Part shown: piece after piece, positions 50,852-60,200 of the stretch
Layout: each line of letters starts with the position of its first letter
How positions within the stretch are numbered: position 1 is the stretch's first letter
Origin: Nostoc sp. CENA543
GTDB lineage: Bacteria > Cyanobacteriota > Cyanobacteriia > Cyanobacteriales > Nostocaceae
Assembly (NCBI RefSeq): GCF_002896875.1
Contig: NZ_CP023278.1
Span: 2,666,001 to 2,730,000, forward strand
Length of the DNA: 64,000 nt
Reading direction: 5' to 3'
The notes under the pieces: model-generated
Seen by the model: only the letters and a program-made list of their open reading frames with translations
What the model was told of the DNA's origin: nothing
The model's database searches: none
Program-made: the position numbers and the translations under genes

Positions 50852-51472
50852 ATGAAACTACCAAAAACGACATTAATTTTAGTAGTGCTGGCGTTGGGTT
50901 TGGGTGGGTTTGTCTACTTCTATGAAATTCAAGGTGCAACTCAACGTCAGGAAGCTAAGGAAAATCAGCAGAAAATTTTCTCGTTCGCTGAAGATGATGT
51001 GCAGGCTTTGACGGTTAAAACTGCAAAGCTAACCCTGAATTTAGAACGCAACACCCAACCTAACCCTAAATGGTTGCTGAAGTCTCCGGTGTCAGAGCCA
51101 GCAAATGATGCTATTGTGTCTTATTTAATGGATTTGTTAGTTAAAGGTAAGAGCGATCGCACTGTTCCTACCCCCCCTAATCAACTTGGGGAATTTGGCT
51201 TAGACAAACCCCAAGCTACTATTGATATCAAACTGAAGAATCAAAAAAATCACCAAATTATTTTGGGTAAATCTAACTTTAATCGTAGTTTTATCTACGC
51301 TCAAGTTGACCCCACTACACCCAATAATGGTAATATCAATGTGCTGCTAGTCTCTACCGACTTTGAAAACGCAGTTAATCGCGAATTATCTGAGTGGAAA
51401 CAACCTCAAACTCCGGTACAACCACAGCCTACACCAAATACACCTCAACCTACTCCCACTCAAAGTCAGTAA
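50852..51472 (+). CDS. DUF4340-type membrane-anchored protein of the Gld-like operon
   Basis: 206 residues from the ATG at 50852; a TTG six bases upstream is part of the repeats. One N-terminal helix (TLILVVLALGLGGFVYFY), then a beta-rich domain with the DUF4340 pattern (AEDDVQALTVKT, WLLKSPVSEPANDAIVSYLM, LGEFGLDKPQATIDIKL, IILGKSNFNRSFIYAQ) and a Pro/Thr/Gln tail. DUF4340 genes regularly follow GldG-like genes, so it probably belongs to the same transporter complex. Role unknown. Confidence 0.85.
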   Translation: MKLPKTTLILVVLALGLGGFVYFYEIQGATQRQEAKENQQKIFSFAEDDVQALTVKTAKLTLNLERNTQPNPKWLLKSPVSEPANDAIVSYLMDLLVKGKSDRTVPTPPNQLGEFGLDKPQATIDIKLKNQKNHQIILGKSNFNRSFIYAQVDPTTPNNGNINVLLVSTDFENAVNRELSEWKQPQTPVQPQPTPNTPQPTPTQSQ

Positions 51473-51514
51473 TTAGATCAAAAAGTACCAGTAACAGCAA
51501 CATCAATTTCTCTT

Positions 51515-51826
51515 TTAAAATTCTTCATCTGTTGTTCTAGCATCTGTTTGACCGATCAATAAATCAATTTCTTTCTTGTATTTCATGTGTAAATTTAATA
51601 ACTCAATGTAAGCGATGGGAACTATAATCGGCCAAAATATAGTGGCAATGAAGAGAATCACACGCGATATAGAACGCTGACTATCGCTCATTTCTTTATC
51701 TTCAAGAAAGAAAAATAACCATTTCCTCAACAAGAAATAAGCTATTGCTAGGTAAAATATGATCGCGATATAAACAATAGGAGAAAAGTGGAATAGAGAA
51801 GTTGCATAATGCACTGCAAGTTGCAT
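51515..51826 (-). CDS. Hypothetical two-helix membrane protein
   Basis: 103 residues with two hydrophobic segments (FSPIVYIAIIFYLAIAYFLL and VILFIATIFWPIIVPIAYIE) joined by a charged loop. Convergent with the DUF4340 gene and divergent from purU. No family recognised. Confidence 0.62.
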   Translation of the reverse strand: MQLAVHYATSLFHFSPIVYIAIIFYLAIAYFLLRKWLFFFLEDKEMSDSQRSISRVILFIATIFWPIIVPIAYIELLNLHMKYKKEIDLLIGQTDARTTDEEF

Positions 51827-51971
51827 ACTGATGTGGTCTTAATTCATCGATGTTTATAATGTGATCATACTTACTGGTAATCATCACTTAAGCAGCATAA
51901 GATATTACTTTTTCATGTCAATACATCTTAAGATAGATATCTTAAATAAGAGTAACTCTTCTACATAAATC

Positions 51972-52826
51972 ATGAGCAATTCAACGGCGACTTTATTGAT
52001 TTATTGTCCAGACCAACAGGGACTCGTCGCTAAAATAGCGAATTTTATTTACGCCAACGGTGGTAATATTATTCATGCTGATCAACATACAGATTTTGCC
52101 GCCGGTTTATTTCTCTCCCGCATTGAATGGCAACTAGATGGGTTTAATCTACCACGAGATTTAATTGGCCCTGCATTTAACGCTATAGCTCAACCTTTAG
52201 GTGCTAAATGGGAACTGCATTTTTCTGATACGATTCCCCGCATAGCCATTTGGGTTAGTCGTCAAGACCATTGTCTTTATGATTTAATTTGGCGACAACG
52301 CGCCCAAGAAATTGCGGCGGAAATTCCCCTCATTATTAGCAACCATCCGCATTTAAAAACAGTTGCAGACCAATTTGGGATAGAATTTCATCATATTCCC
52401 ATTAATAAAGAAAATAAAGCAGAACAAGAAATTCAACAACTAGAACTACTACAAAAATACAAAATTGATTTAGTAGTTTTAGCTAAATATATGCAAATTG
52501 TTAGTCCAGATTTTATTAATAAATTTCCGCAAATTATTAATATTCACCACTCATTTTTACCCGCATTTGTAGGAGCAAACCCCTATCATCGCGCCTTTGA
52601 AAGAGGCGTTAAAGTTATTGGTGCAACTGCTCACTATGCCACTGCGGAATTAGATGCAGGGCCGATTATTGAACAAGATGTAGTGAGAGTCAGCCACCGT
52701 GATGAAGTAGAAGATTTAATCAGAAAAGGCAAAGATTTAGAAAGAGTCGTATTAGCCAGAGCAGTACGTCTCCACCTCCAAAATCGTGTGTTAGTGTACG
52801 GTAATCGTACAGTAGTCTTTGAATGA
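51972..52826 (+). CDS. purU: Formyltetrahydrofolate deformylase
   Basis: 284 residues. An ACT regulatory domain (1-80: CPDQQGLVAKIANFIYANGG) is followed by a formyltransferase fold domain with catalytic N190, H192 and D228 (INIHHSFLPAF, AELDAGPIIEQD). PurU hydrolyses 10-formyl-THF to formate and THF, balancing one-carbon units with glycine and methionine supply. Length is typical and the start unambiguous. Confidence 0.94.
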   Translation: MSNSTATLLIYCPDQQGLVAKIANFIYANGGNIIHADQHTDFAAGLFLSRIEWQLDGFNLPRDLIGPAFNAIAQPLGAKWELHFSDTIPRIAIWVSRQDHCLYDLIWRQRAQEIAAEIPLIISNHPHLKTVADQFGIEFHHIPINKENKAEQEIQQLELLQKYKIDLVVLAKYMQIVSPDFINKFPQIINIHHSFLPAFVGANPYHRAFERGVKVIGATAHYATAELDAGPIIEQDVVRVSHRDEVEDLIRKGKDLERVVLARAVRLHLQNRVLVYGNRTVVFE

Positions 52827-53112
52827 TTTTGATAGATAGCAAAAGGCAAATAAAAAACACCTAATTATACATTCGGCCTCTTGCAAAAGTCATGATTCTA
52901 TAGCAATACAGTTTGGTTCAGACAATAGTTTGTAGTGTACCCCTACGGGGAAGCAAGCTACGCGCAGCGTCTCGTAGAGAGGGCTTTAGTCCTCATCTAA
53001 GGAATGAAGTCCCTACTACTTCTCTCAATATACAAGGTTGGGTTTTGTTCCTTAACCCAACCTCCTCTAACACTTTGTTGGGTTTCGCTATCGCTCAGTC
53101 CAACCTACTTGA
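52827..53112. repeat. Intergenic region with two dispersed repeats
   Basis: No gene. 52941-52982 carries a CCCTACGGGGAAGCAAGCTA-type dispersed element of Nostocales. 53036-53108 has two hairpins built on GGTTGGGTT/AACCCAACC and GTTGGGTT/CCAACCTAC, likewise a common dispersed repeat. The hairpins may end the convergent purU and wzc-like transcripts. Confidence 0.75.
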
Positions 53113-55317
53113 TTACCTGGATAAACGTCTGCCTATAGTGGTTAAAGGCACCTTAATACTTTCTTGTGGATAATCTTCTTCAGCAAAGTAATAACTATAG
53201 CGTTCATTTTGAGGAATCACGCCATTCACCACCATTCCTAAAACATTTTGACCAGATTTTTCGATAAATTCCTTAGCAAAATTAGCGTTAACTGAATCTA
53301 CCACTCCAGGACGAACTACTAATAAAACACCATCAGCCATTTGCCCTAAAGTAGCAGCATCAGCAGCAAGATTCAAAGCCGGAGTATCAATAATTACGAA
53401 GTTGTATTTAGCCGCAAATTTATCAATTAAAGTCGCCATCCGTTTTGAATCTAGAAGCGCAGCAGGATTAGGCGGTACTACTCCAGCAGTCAGGACATCC
53501 AAATGTTCCATAACTGCTTTAATTGCTGTTGTTGTACCTACTTGATCAACAATCACATTGCTCAGACCCTGACTATTATTGATATCCCAGATTTTGTGCT
53601 GCATGGGGTGATGTAAATCTGCATCTATGAGTAATACTTGATGTTCTTTTTGTGCTATGGCTGTCGCTAAGTTAGCCGCTACTGTAGACTTCCCTTCTTG
53701 AGATACAGAACTAGTAACAACAATTACTTTTAACTGTTTATCAGCACTGATAAATCTTAGATTTTCTCTCAGCATCCGGTAAGCTTCACTGATAGGAGAG
53801 CGAGGAAAATCTCTAATAATAATTCTTTGGTCAGAATACTCTAATCTTTCACTATCTTCAGCATATTTTCGTAGTCTATTAACAGCAGGAATTACAGCTA
53901 ATAAAGTCAAACCGAATAACGCTCTTACCTCATCAATAGTCTTAAGATATTTATCTTTTAATTCCAAAATATATACAGTTGCTAAAGACGCTAGACAAGC
54001 TAATAAACCAGCCAGTAAATATGAAATTACTGGCGAATTGATCGGTTCTTCATTTACCTCGGCTAGAGCGATAATGCTGGCGTTACCTATATTCTGGTTT
54101 TCTGCAATGCGGCTTTCTTGTAGCTTTTCTAACAGCAATGAATAGGTAACTTGAGCAGCTTGTACTTTGCGCTCTAACTGACGCTGTTGTTGTTCTAAGT
54201 TGGGTAAACTATTTAGCCGTTTTTTATAATTCACTTGTAAATTAGATAAGGTAGCAACTTGATTGACTGCACCTAGACGAATGGACTCTAATTCTACTAA
54301 TTTGGCGGATAATATTTGCTGTAACTGTGACAATTGTATGTTCTGATTCGCTGGAAAATTATTTGTATTTGTAGCTTGGTATATGCGTTGTTGTAATAGT
54401 TGTTTTAATGAAGATAATTTCTCTGTTAATTCAATAATTTGTGGATGTGTGTCTTGCAAAACAACACGTCTAGCGGCGAGATTAGCTTCTAGTTGTTGAA
54501 TTTCTTGAAAAATATTCTGTACTCCTAAAGTCTGGCTAATAGAAGTCATCTGTAAAGCCTGTTGTGAGTTCATACCGAGTTGTTGACGAATTTTTTGAGA
54601 TTGTGCCTCAGTATCAGCAATTTTAGATTGGGAAGCATTAATTTGTTTTTGCAGGTCTGTAATAACTTCTAGTGCTTTGGTTAATTCTTCTTGTAGGTTA
54701 GTAACTTTGTGCTTTTCTTTAAAATTGGCTAATCTGGCTTCTGCTTGTAGAAGCACTAATTCTGCATTTGGCAGTTGTTTCTCGATAAATTTGCGAGATG
54801 CGGCGGCTTGACTCCTCAAGGAATATACATGATGTTCTAAATATATTTCTAAGAGAGTATTCACAACTTTTACAGAAGTTTCAGGATTAGTATCATGGTA
54901 AGAAATTCGCAGAATATCAGTACCTTTTACTTCTTCAACTTTGAGGTTTTTGAGAAAATCTTGTATTTTTAAAGTATGACCTTGATGATTTTTCAGATTA
55001 AGTTGTTTGATTGTTATTTTTACAAATGGTCTGGAACGTATTACCTCAGCTTCAGTATTGAGAGGACTAGTTTGGTTATCTTGTACTAAAGGTTCTAATT
55101 TACTTATCTGTGTTCCGACACTAGTTATGGTAGAGGTGCTATTTGTCCTTTGCAACTTGATTTTGGCTTCTGCCAAATAAGCGGGTTTTCTCAAATAAGA
55201 TATAGCTAGTAAAGCCGCCAATAAAACAGGTATAAAAACCAATGTTGCAGGTAATCCACGACGTTTTAATATGTGCCAATAATTATCGAAAGAGAAATAG
55301 TTTTCTTGGGTTTCCAT
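53113..55317 (-). CDS. Wzc-like polysaccharide co-polymerase and BY-kinase
   Basis: 734 residues. A Wzz domain begins the protein (first membrane helix about 24-42), then a long coiled coil (about 165-405), a second helix (430-452) and a tyrosine autokinase domain with Walker A SVSQEGKSTV (K543), Walker A' LLIDADLHH (562-570) and Walker B IIDTPAL. The C-terminus has a Tyr cluster (NERYSYYFAEEDYP). Such proteins control chain length and export of exopolysaccharide and are switched by phosphorylation of the tyrosine tail. Confidence 0.93.
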   Translation of the reverse strand: METQENYFSFDNYWHILKRRGLPATLVFIPVLLAALLAISYLRKPAYLAEAKIKLQRTNSTSTITSVGTQISKLEPLVQDNQTSPLNTEAEVIRSRPFVKITIKQLNLKNHQGHTLKIQDFLKNLKVEEVKGTDILRISYHDTNPETSVKVVNTLLEIYLEHHVYSLRSQAAASRKFIEKQLPNAELVLLQAEARLANFKEKHKVTNLQEELTKALEVITDLQKQINASQSKIADTEAQSQKIRQQLGMNSQQALQMTSISQTLGVQNIFQEIQQLEANLAARRVVLQDTHPQIIELTEKLSSLKQLLQQRIYQATNTNNFPANQNIQLSQLQQILSAKLVELESIRLGAVNQVATLSNLQVNYKKRLNSLPNLEQQQRQLERKVQAAQVTYSLLLEKLQESRIAENQNIGNASIIALAEVNEEPINSPVISYLLAGLLACLASLATVYILELKDKYLKTIDEVRALFGLTLLAVIPAVNRLRKYAEDSERLEYSDQRIIIRDFPRSPISEAYRMLRENLRFISADKQLKVIVVTSSVSQEGKSTVAANLATAIAQKEHQVLLIDADLHHPMQHKIWDINNSQGLSNVIVDQVGTTTAIKAVMEHLDVLTAGVVPPNPAALLDSKRMATLIDKFAAKYNFVIIDTPALNLAADAATLGQMADGVLLVVRPGVVDSVNANFAKEFIEKSGQNVLGMVVNGVIPQNERYSYYFAEEDYPQESIKVPLTTIGRRLSR

Positions 55318-55373
55318 AATTCATGCAAGTTGATAATTAGATTGCCAATAGAGACGCTGAGGCTTAAGGGTGA

Positions 55374-56534
55374 TTATTCAGAGCAATTTAAATTTTTCTT
55401 GACAATTTCAATGATGCGAATTTGATCGGATTCGGTCATTTTTGTGTAGATTGGTAAACTAACTATGCGTTCATAGGCATATGAGGCGCAAGGAAATTGT
55501 TCTGTGCGGAGGTTATAAGTATCACGCCAGTAAGGTTGCAAGTGCAAAGGAATATAATGGACACTACAACCAATTCCTTTTGCAGCCATTTGTGCAATAA
55601 AGGTATTGCGACTGACTTTTACAGAGTCGTCTAAACGAATTACGTAGAGGTGCCAAGAGTGAATGTCTTCGTTAGGAGGTTTTGCGGGGAGATGTAATGG
55701 CAAGTTCGCTAGTTCTAAATCATAGCGATTGGCGATCGCTTTTCGCTGTTTTTGTAGTTCCCAGACTTTTTTCAACTGATGGATACCCAGGGAAGCTGCA
55801 ATATCGGTCATATTATATTTGAACCCTGGGGCAACTATCTCGTAGTACCATGAGGGTTTAGTTGCAGTGTAGCGGTCAAACGCATCCCGATTAATCCCAT
55901 GCAAGCGCATGATGCGGCATCTTTTGGCGATTTCGGGGTTACGAGTGACTAACATCCCTCCTTCCCCTGTGGCAATAGTTTTGGTGGCATAAAAGCTGTA
56001 GACTGTCACATCACTATTTAAGCTACCAATCAGTTGACCTTGATAGGTGGTTGGGATAGCATGGGCGGCATCTTCGATGACTTTCAATTGATACTTTTGA
56101 GCAATCTGCAAAATTGCCTCCATATCACAAGCCAATCCCGCAAAATGCACAGGCATAATAGCTTTTGTTCGAGAAGTAATCGCCGCCTCAATTTTGGTAA
56201 CGTCAATATTCAAAGTCGTCAGATCAATATCAACAAAGACAGGATTAGCCCCCAAGTAACGAATCACCTCTGCGGTAGCAGTGAAAGTATGCACCGTAGT
56301 AATGACTTCATCTCCTGGCTCAATTCCTATGGCTTCTAAAGCCAGATGTAATCCAGATGTCGCAGAATTAACAGCGATCGCTTCTACACCATTACCCACA
56401 AATTCCGCAAAATCTTGTTCAAAACGTTTGGTTTTTGGCCCGGTTGTCAGCCAGCCAGAACGCAGAGAATCAACTACTTCCGCAATTTCTTGTTCACCAA
56501 TATCTGGTAGCGCAAATGGTATAAATTTGTTCAT
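55374..56534 (-). CDS. DegT/DnrJ/EryC1/StrS sugar aminotransferase
   Basis: 386 residues from the ATG at 56534 (AAAGGGAAA before it); an upstream TTG at 56552 is less likely. The PLP lysine is K185 in [15 protein letters not shown] (K191 from the longer start), with the family's [13 protein letters not shown] and DAAHAI. It likely adds an amino group to a nucleotide-linked keto sugar in the exopolysaccharide pathway. It follows the PIG-L gene after 14 bp. Confidence 0.92.
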   Translation of the reverse strand: MNKFIPFALPDIGEQEIAEVVDSLRSGWLTTGPKTKRFEQDFAEFVGNGVEAIAVNSATSGLHLALEAIGIEPGDEVITTVHTFTATAEVIRYLGANPVFVDIDLTTLNIDVTKIEAAITSRTKAIMPVHFAGLACDMEAILQIAQKYQLKVIEDAAHAIPTTYQGQLIGSLNSDVTVYSFYATKTIATGEGGMLVTRNPEIAKRCRIMRLHGINRDAFDRYTATKPSWYYEIVAPGFKYNMTDIAASLGIHQLKKVWELQKQRKAIANRYDLELANLPLHLPAKPPNEDIHSWHLYVIRLDDSVKVSRNTFIAQMAAKGIGCSVHYIPLHLQPYWRDTYNLRTEQFPCASYAYERIVSLPIYTKMTESDQIRIIEIVKKNLNCSE

Positions 56535-56548
56535 TTTCCCTTTGATAT

Positions 56549-57226
56549 TCAACGTTTAATTTCTCGCACCAACATAAATGGCTCGGCAGCAGCAACACCA
56601 ATGATGCTTCCCCAGTAACCTGCACGAGTATGCAAAGCTTCTAGCGAACGAGGGTGAGGAAACGCCCGTAGTTCAGTCTTGTATGCTGACATCGCTCTTA
56701 ATTTGTTTTCCAGATGCGATGAAATATCGACAAAAACATTGGGGACAAAGTAGTTTTCAACATAAGGCCCAGCCCATTCAGTAGCTGATGGGGTTTCATA
56801 GCAAAGAATACGTTCAACAAAGGATGCACTATAGGGACGAGTAGCTGTTAAAGTTGCTTCATGTACCACCTGATGATCTCTATTAATATCTCCGCGATGG
56901 TGAGTATATATAATTTGTGGCTTAATCTCCTGCACAACTTGCTCAATCCATTGTGTAATCTTAATGATAGGCAAAGTATCCAGTATTTGATCGGCAAAAC
57001 CCGCAAATCGTATATCGGTTTCCACAATTCCCAACTTACTCACAGCTGCAATTGCACAACCTTTAATTAAATTGATAGTTTCATCTTCATACCGTGCTGT
57101 TCCGCTATCAGCTATGAATGCTATGACAACTTTGTCACCTTGACTAATATGCCGCGCAATAGTGCCACCGATGCCTAAAATTTCATCGTCGGGGTGTGCA
57201 GCAATCACTAAAATCTGTTTTGACAT
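56549..57226 (-). CDS. PIG-L (LmbE) family deacetylase
   Basis: 225 residues. [14 protein letters not shown] holds the zinc ligands H and [20 protein letters not shown] supplies the third His and the second motif. These enzymes remove N-acetyl groups from GlcNAc-type substrates. Between a WbqC-like and an aminotransferase gene, it probably modifies an amino sugar of the glycan. Confidence 0.92.
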   Translation of the reverse strand: MSKQILVIAAHPDDEILGIGGTIARHISQGDKVVIAFIADSGTARYEDETINLIKGCAIAAVSKLGIVETDIRFAGFADQILDTLPIIKITQWIEQVVQEIKPQIIYTHHRGDINRDHQVVHEATLTATRPYSASFVERILCYETPSATEWAGPYVENYFVPNVFVDISSHLENKLRAMSAYKTELRAFPHPRSLEALHTRAGYWGSIIGVAAAEPFMLVREIKR

Positions 57227-57276
57227 TTTTGATATTTAATCAAAGGTTTTTGTATAAGTCTGATCAGGAAAATTTT

Positions 57277-58005
57277 TCAATGTGATAAGGAATAAGCTTG
57301 ACTCAAATTAGGCGCAACTATCTTACCTCCAGCCATGATTTTTTCAGCATCTAAATCAACATTAAAAAGCATATCTAGATAGCTAAGAAAGGGAATGAAA
57401 TCGCCGTATTGTTGTTCATAAATAGGATATTCATATTCGTGAAATCTCACCTCCACTCCTGCTGCTGCAAATTCTGCAACATCAAGATATTCTTTGCCAA
57501 ACCCGCCAGATAGGTATGTATCTGCGCCCAGATATTGACAAATATCCAATAGTAGTTGCGGCCCCTTTCCTGTCACTGGAATTTCCGAAGCTAAAACAAA
57601 ATTACAGGTAATTCCTAAAAGTCTTAATGCAGGTTCCCACGAAGCTCGATTCAGCTCAGTTAGGCTTGCATAAGGTCTTGTGAAAATACTCAATATCTCC
57701 TGTTCATAAGTTTTATAATGTGGAGTTTTACTGTAGATAGATTGAAGTATTCTTGCTGTTTTAGTCTGCCAAGGTTGATTCTGACTAATACAAGTATCAC
57801 GAATCAGTTGTTCTCTACTGACTTTATGTATTGGTATAGTTAACCATTGTGTTCCTTGGCTAGTTTTTAGTTTGGCACGGTTTTCTTCATGTCGTGGGTT
57901 AAATTGAACTGTGTCGAAAATAACGAATATATCCGCCACCATCATGCGGTGAAGATAATGGAGTCCCGGAAAAAATCTTGGTTGGCTAATCACACAAATA
58001 GACAT
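57277..58005 (-). CDS. WbqC-like family protein
   Basis: 242 residues. The N-terminus ISQPRFFPGLHYLHRMMVAD, then VIFDTVQFNPRHEENRAK and LTIPIHK, are WbqC landmarks. The family occurs in O-antigen and exopolysaccharide clusters and is proposed to transfer acyl or aminoacyl groups to amino sugars; the exact reaction is not established. Fits beside aminotransferase and deacetylase. Confidence 0.9.
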   Translation of the reverse strand: MSICVISQPRFFPGLHYLHRMMVADIFVIFDTVQFNPRHEENRAKLKTSQGTQWLTIPIHKVSREQLIRDTCISQNQPWQTKTARILQSIYSKTPHYKTYEQEILSIFTRPYASLTELNRASWEPALRLLGITCNFVLASEIPVTGKGPQLLLDICQYLGADTYLSGGFGKEYLDVAEFAAAGVEVRFHEYEYPIYEQQYGDFIPFLSYLDMLFNVDLDAEKIMAGGKIVAPNLSQAYSLSH

Positions 58006-58125
58006 GACACACCTTTGTAATTTAAGTAGTTGGAGAAGAACCTGATCAAGTCCAATTGGGCTAATCTAAAATCAAAAATTGGTTGATGCACCTTAAATTT
58101 TGGATAGTTTTGATCTGGAATCCCC

Positions 58126-58779
58126 TTAAGAAATTGACTGCCTTTTTGGAGGTAGCCAGGAATGAATTAATATGCAGTAAAAAGTCTGGAAAATGATTTG
58201 CAAGTCAAGAAAAATATTTTGCCGTTCTATATAACGCAAGCCTTCGTTCACCTGTATGGGCAGATGTCTTTTAAGATAGTGTTCTTGTATTGATACACCT
58301 TCGGGTGGTAAATCGTGATAAGTCAAGTCAGGATACCAACGCACTTCAACTGGTGAAGTTATACCTGGGCGGACTTTGAGTATGCGTCTTTGCTCCGCAG
58401 TGTAATAATTCTGCACAATATCATAGTCTTCAGGACGCGGCCCCACAATTGACATATCTCCAATGAGTACATTCCAAAACTGCGGGAATTCGTCAATCTT
58501 GAGTTTACGTAGCCATTTACCAACAGGAGTAATGCGATCGTCAACTGCATCTGTAATCTTGCGATCAGAGGTATCTGTATAAACACGCATGGTTCGCAGC
58601 TTGAGCATATAAAATGGCTTACCTCCTAATCCAGCCCGTTTGGCTTTGTAAAAAGCCGGGCCAGAAGAAGTTAATTTTACTGCCAAGGCTCCAATGAAGA
58701 TTAGTGGAGAGGTAACAAATAGTACACAACTTGCAAAAAGAATATCGAATAGACGCTTGATCGTCTTTTGATTGTGCAT
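58126..58779 (-). CDS. Bacterial sugar transferase (WcaJ/WbaP-type)
   Basis: 217 residues. KRLFDILFASCVLFVTSPLI is the membrane-entry helix, SGPAFYKAKRAG and FYMLKLRTM the catalytic region, and KIDEFPQFWNVLIGDMSIVG the family's hallmark. It is the short, single-domain form that transfers a sugar-1-phosphate to undecaprenyl phosphate, the first step of repeat-unit synthesis. A hydrophobic C-terminal segment closes it. Confidence 0.92.
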   Translation of the reverse strand: MHNQKTIKRLFDILFASCVLFVTSPLIFIGALAVKLTSSGPAFYKAKRAGLGGKPFYMLKLRTMRVYTDTSDRKITDAVDDRITPVGKWLRKLKIDEFPQFWNVLIGDMSIVGPRPEDYDIVQNYYTAEQRRILKVRPGITSPVEVRWYPDLTYHDLPPEGVSIQEHYLKRHLPIQVNEGLRYIERQNIFLDLQIIFQTFYCILIHSWLPPKRQSIS

Positions 58780-58889
58780 AAAATTCTCCTAGCCTCGTAG
58801 GTTGAGAAACTATTGCATTTGGATAGAGCAAATATGTTGGCGTTGCACCCTTTGCAAAATGATTCCCTGGCTGGATTAGCTAAAAGTTT

Positions 58890-60077
58890 TTACCTTCTGA
58901 TAGCTAAACTCGGTTGCTTTAAAACTCGGTGGTAGATATTGGCATAGGCATCTGCTACTTGATCAAGACTAAAGTGCTGGTGAACGTGTAACCTACTTCT
59001 TTGTCCCATTAAGGTTCTTTGTGCTTGAGAACTGAGAAGTTGCAGAATTGCTGTAGCCAAAGCCTGGGGATTTTTGGGAGGAATCAGTAAACCATTCCAA
59101 CCATCTCGTACAACCTCTTTACAACCAGGCATATCAGTTGTAATTAGAGGCCGTTCCATAGTTGCAGCTTCTAATAACACCCTGGGAACTCCTTCACGGT
59201 AATAACTCGGCAGCACGAAGATATCGGTTAAACTCAACAAACTGGGAATATCATTACGAGGGCCGAGATAGCGAACAGTCTGCGCTTGCTTTTGAACTTC
59301 TTGCATGGATACGGCTTGTCTTCCCTCTGAAGCTAAAGGCCCAACTAAGAGAAACGTGACATTTTTCATACGCTGACAGACGATGTTAGCAGCCTGAAGA
59401 TATTCCCTTACCCCTTTAGACACAACCAGACGGGAAATCATCGTGACTACAAGCTGTTCTTCTAAACCTAATGCTTTTCGGATTTGTGCCAGTTCCTCTG
59501 GTTGGGGACGTTTTTTGATCAGTGCTTCGACATCAATACCCGATCCCAACACCAAATCATCCCGGCCATCTTGTATCATTTTATGGTTTTGAAAATATTG
59601 GCGATCGTCATTGTTTTGAAATATGGTGATTCCAGTAGCTACCGCAGCTTGACGCTGGAGGTAACGATATATGGGTCTGAGGGCAAGGGCTAAAATTGAT
59701 TGAGAAGAAAAAACATAGCCCATTCCAGTTATAGTCCGCACACGCCCAGGGATTCCGGCTTTCATTGCCATCATCGGTGCAATGATACCTGGTTTAGTAT
59801 CAAACGCATGAATAATATCTGGCTTGTACTGACTAAATAAATTAAAAAGTTGGATACGGGAGTTAATATCAGCCCAAGGGTTAATTCCTCGATCTAAAGT
59901 GTATTTAAAATAGGGAATTTGATGTTCTAAAAAAGTATTTCCATCTTCAGAACCAACAGCCCCAACATTAAAACCTTTTGCCCGAAGTTTTAGCAACAAA
60001 GGAATACGAAAGCGGATATCTTCTCCCCCAATGTGCCAAACAGTAGTTGCAGAATTTTGATAATTATTTAATATCAT
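58890..60077 (-). CDS. Glycosyltransferase family 4 protein
   Basis: 395 residues, GT-B fold. The N-terminal domain binds acceptor (VWHIGGEDIRFRIPLLLKLR, IIHAFDTKPGIIAPMMAMKA); the C-terminal domain has VVTMISRLVVSKGVREYLQA, DIFVLPSYYREGVPRVLLEA and the E-x7-E style donor site. Resembles CapM/WbpH-like transferases acting right after the initiating sugar transferase, its immediate neighbour. Confidence 0.92.
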   Translation of the reverse strand: MILNNYQNSATTVWHIGGEDIRFRIPLLLKLRAKGFNVGAVGSEDGNTFLEHQIPYFKYTLDRGINPWADINSRIQLFNLFSQYKPDIIHAFDTKPGIIAPMMAMKAGIPGRVRTITGMGYVFSSQSILALALRPIYRYLQRQAAVATGITIFQNNDDRQYFQNHKMIQDGRDDLVLGSGIDVEALIKKRPQPEELAQIRKALGLEEQLVVTMISRLVVSKGVREYLQAANIVCQRMKNVTFLLVGPLASEGRQAVSMQEVQKQAQTVRYLGPRNDIPSLLSLTDIFVLPSYYREGVPRVLLEAATMERPLITTDMPGCKEVVRDGWNGLLIPPKNPQALATAILQLLSSQAQRTLMGQRSRLHVHQHFSLDQVADAYANIYHRVLKQPSLAIRR

Positions 60078-60200
60078 TGCAAATTGGTATAAGATATTTT
60101 TTTCTTTTCATTAATTTAGGGCATTTTCATATATTTATAGTGGTCAAAATGGCAGATTATAACTAGCATTTACTTGTCGAAAAACTTTTGAGAGAGAATT

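Noticed and set aside
52913-53173. 86-codon plus-strand frame after purU
   Set aside because: It translates two dispersed repeats and runs antisense into the Wzc-like gene end; no ribosome site.
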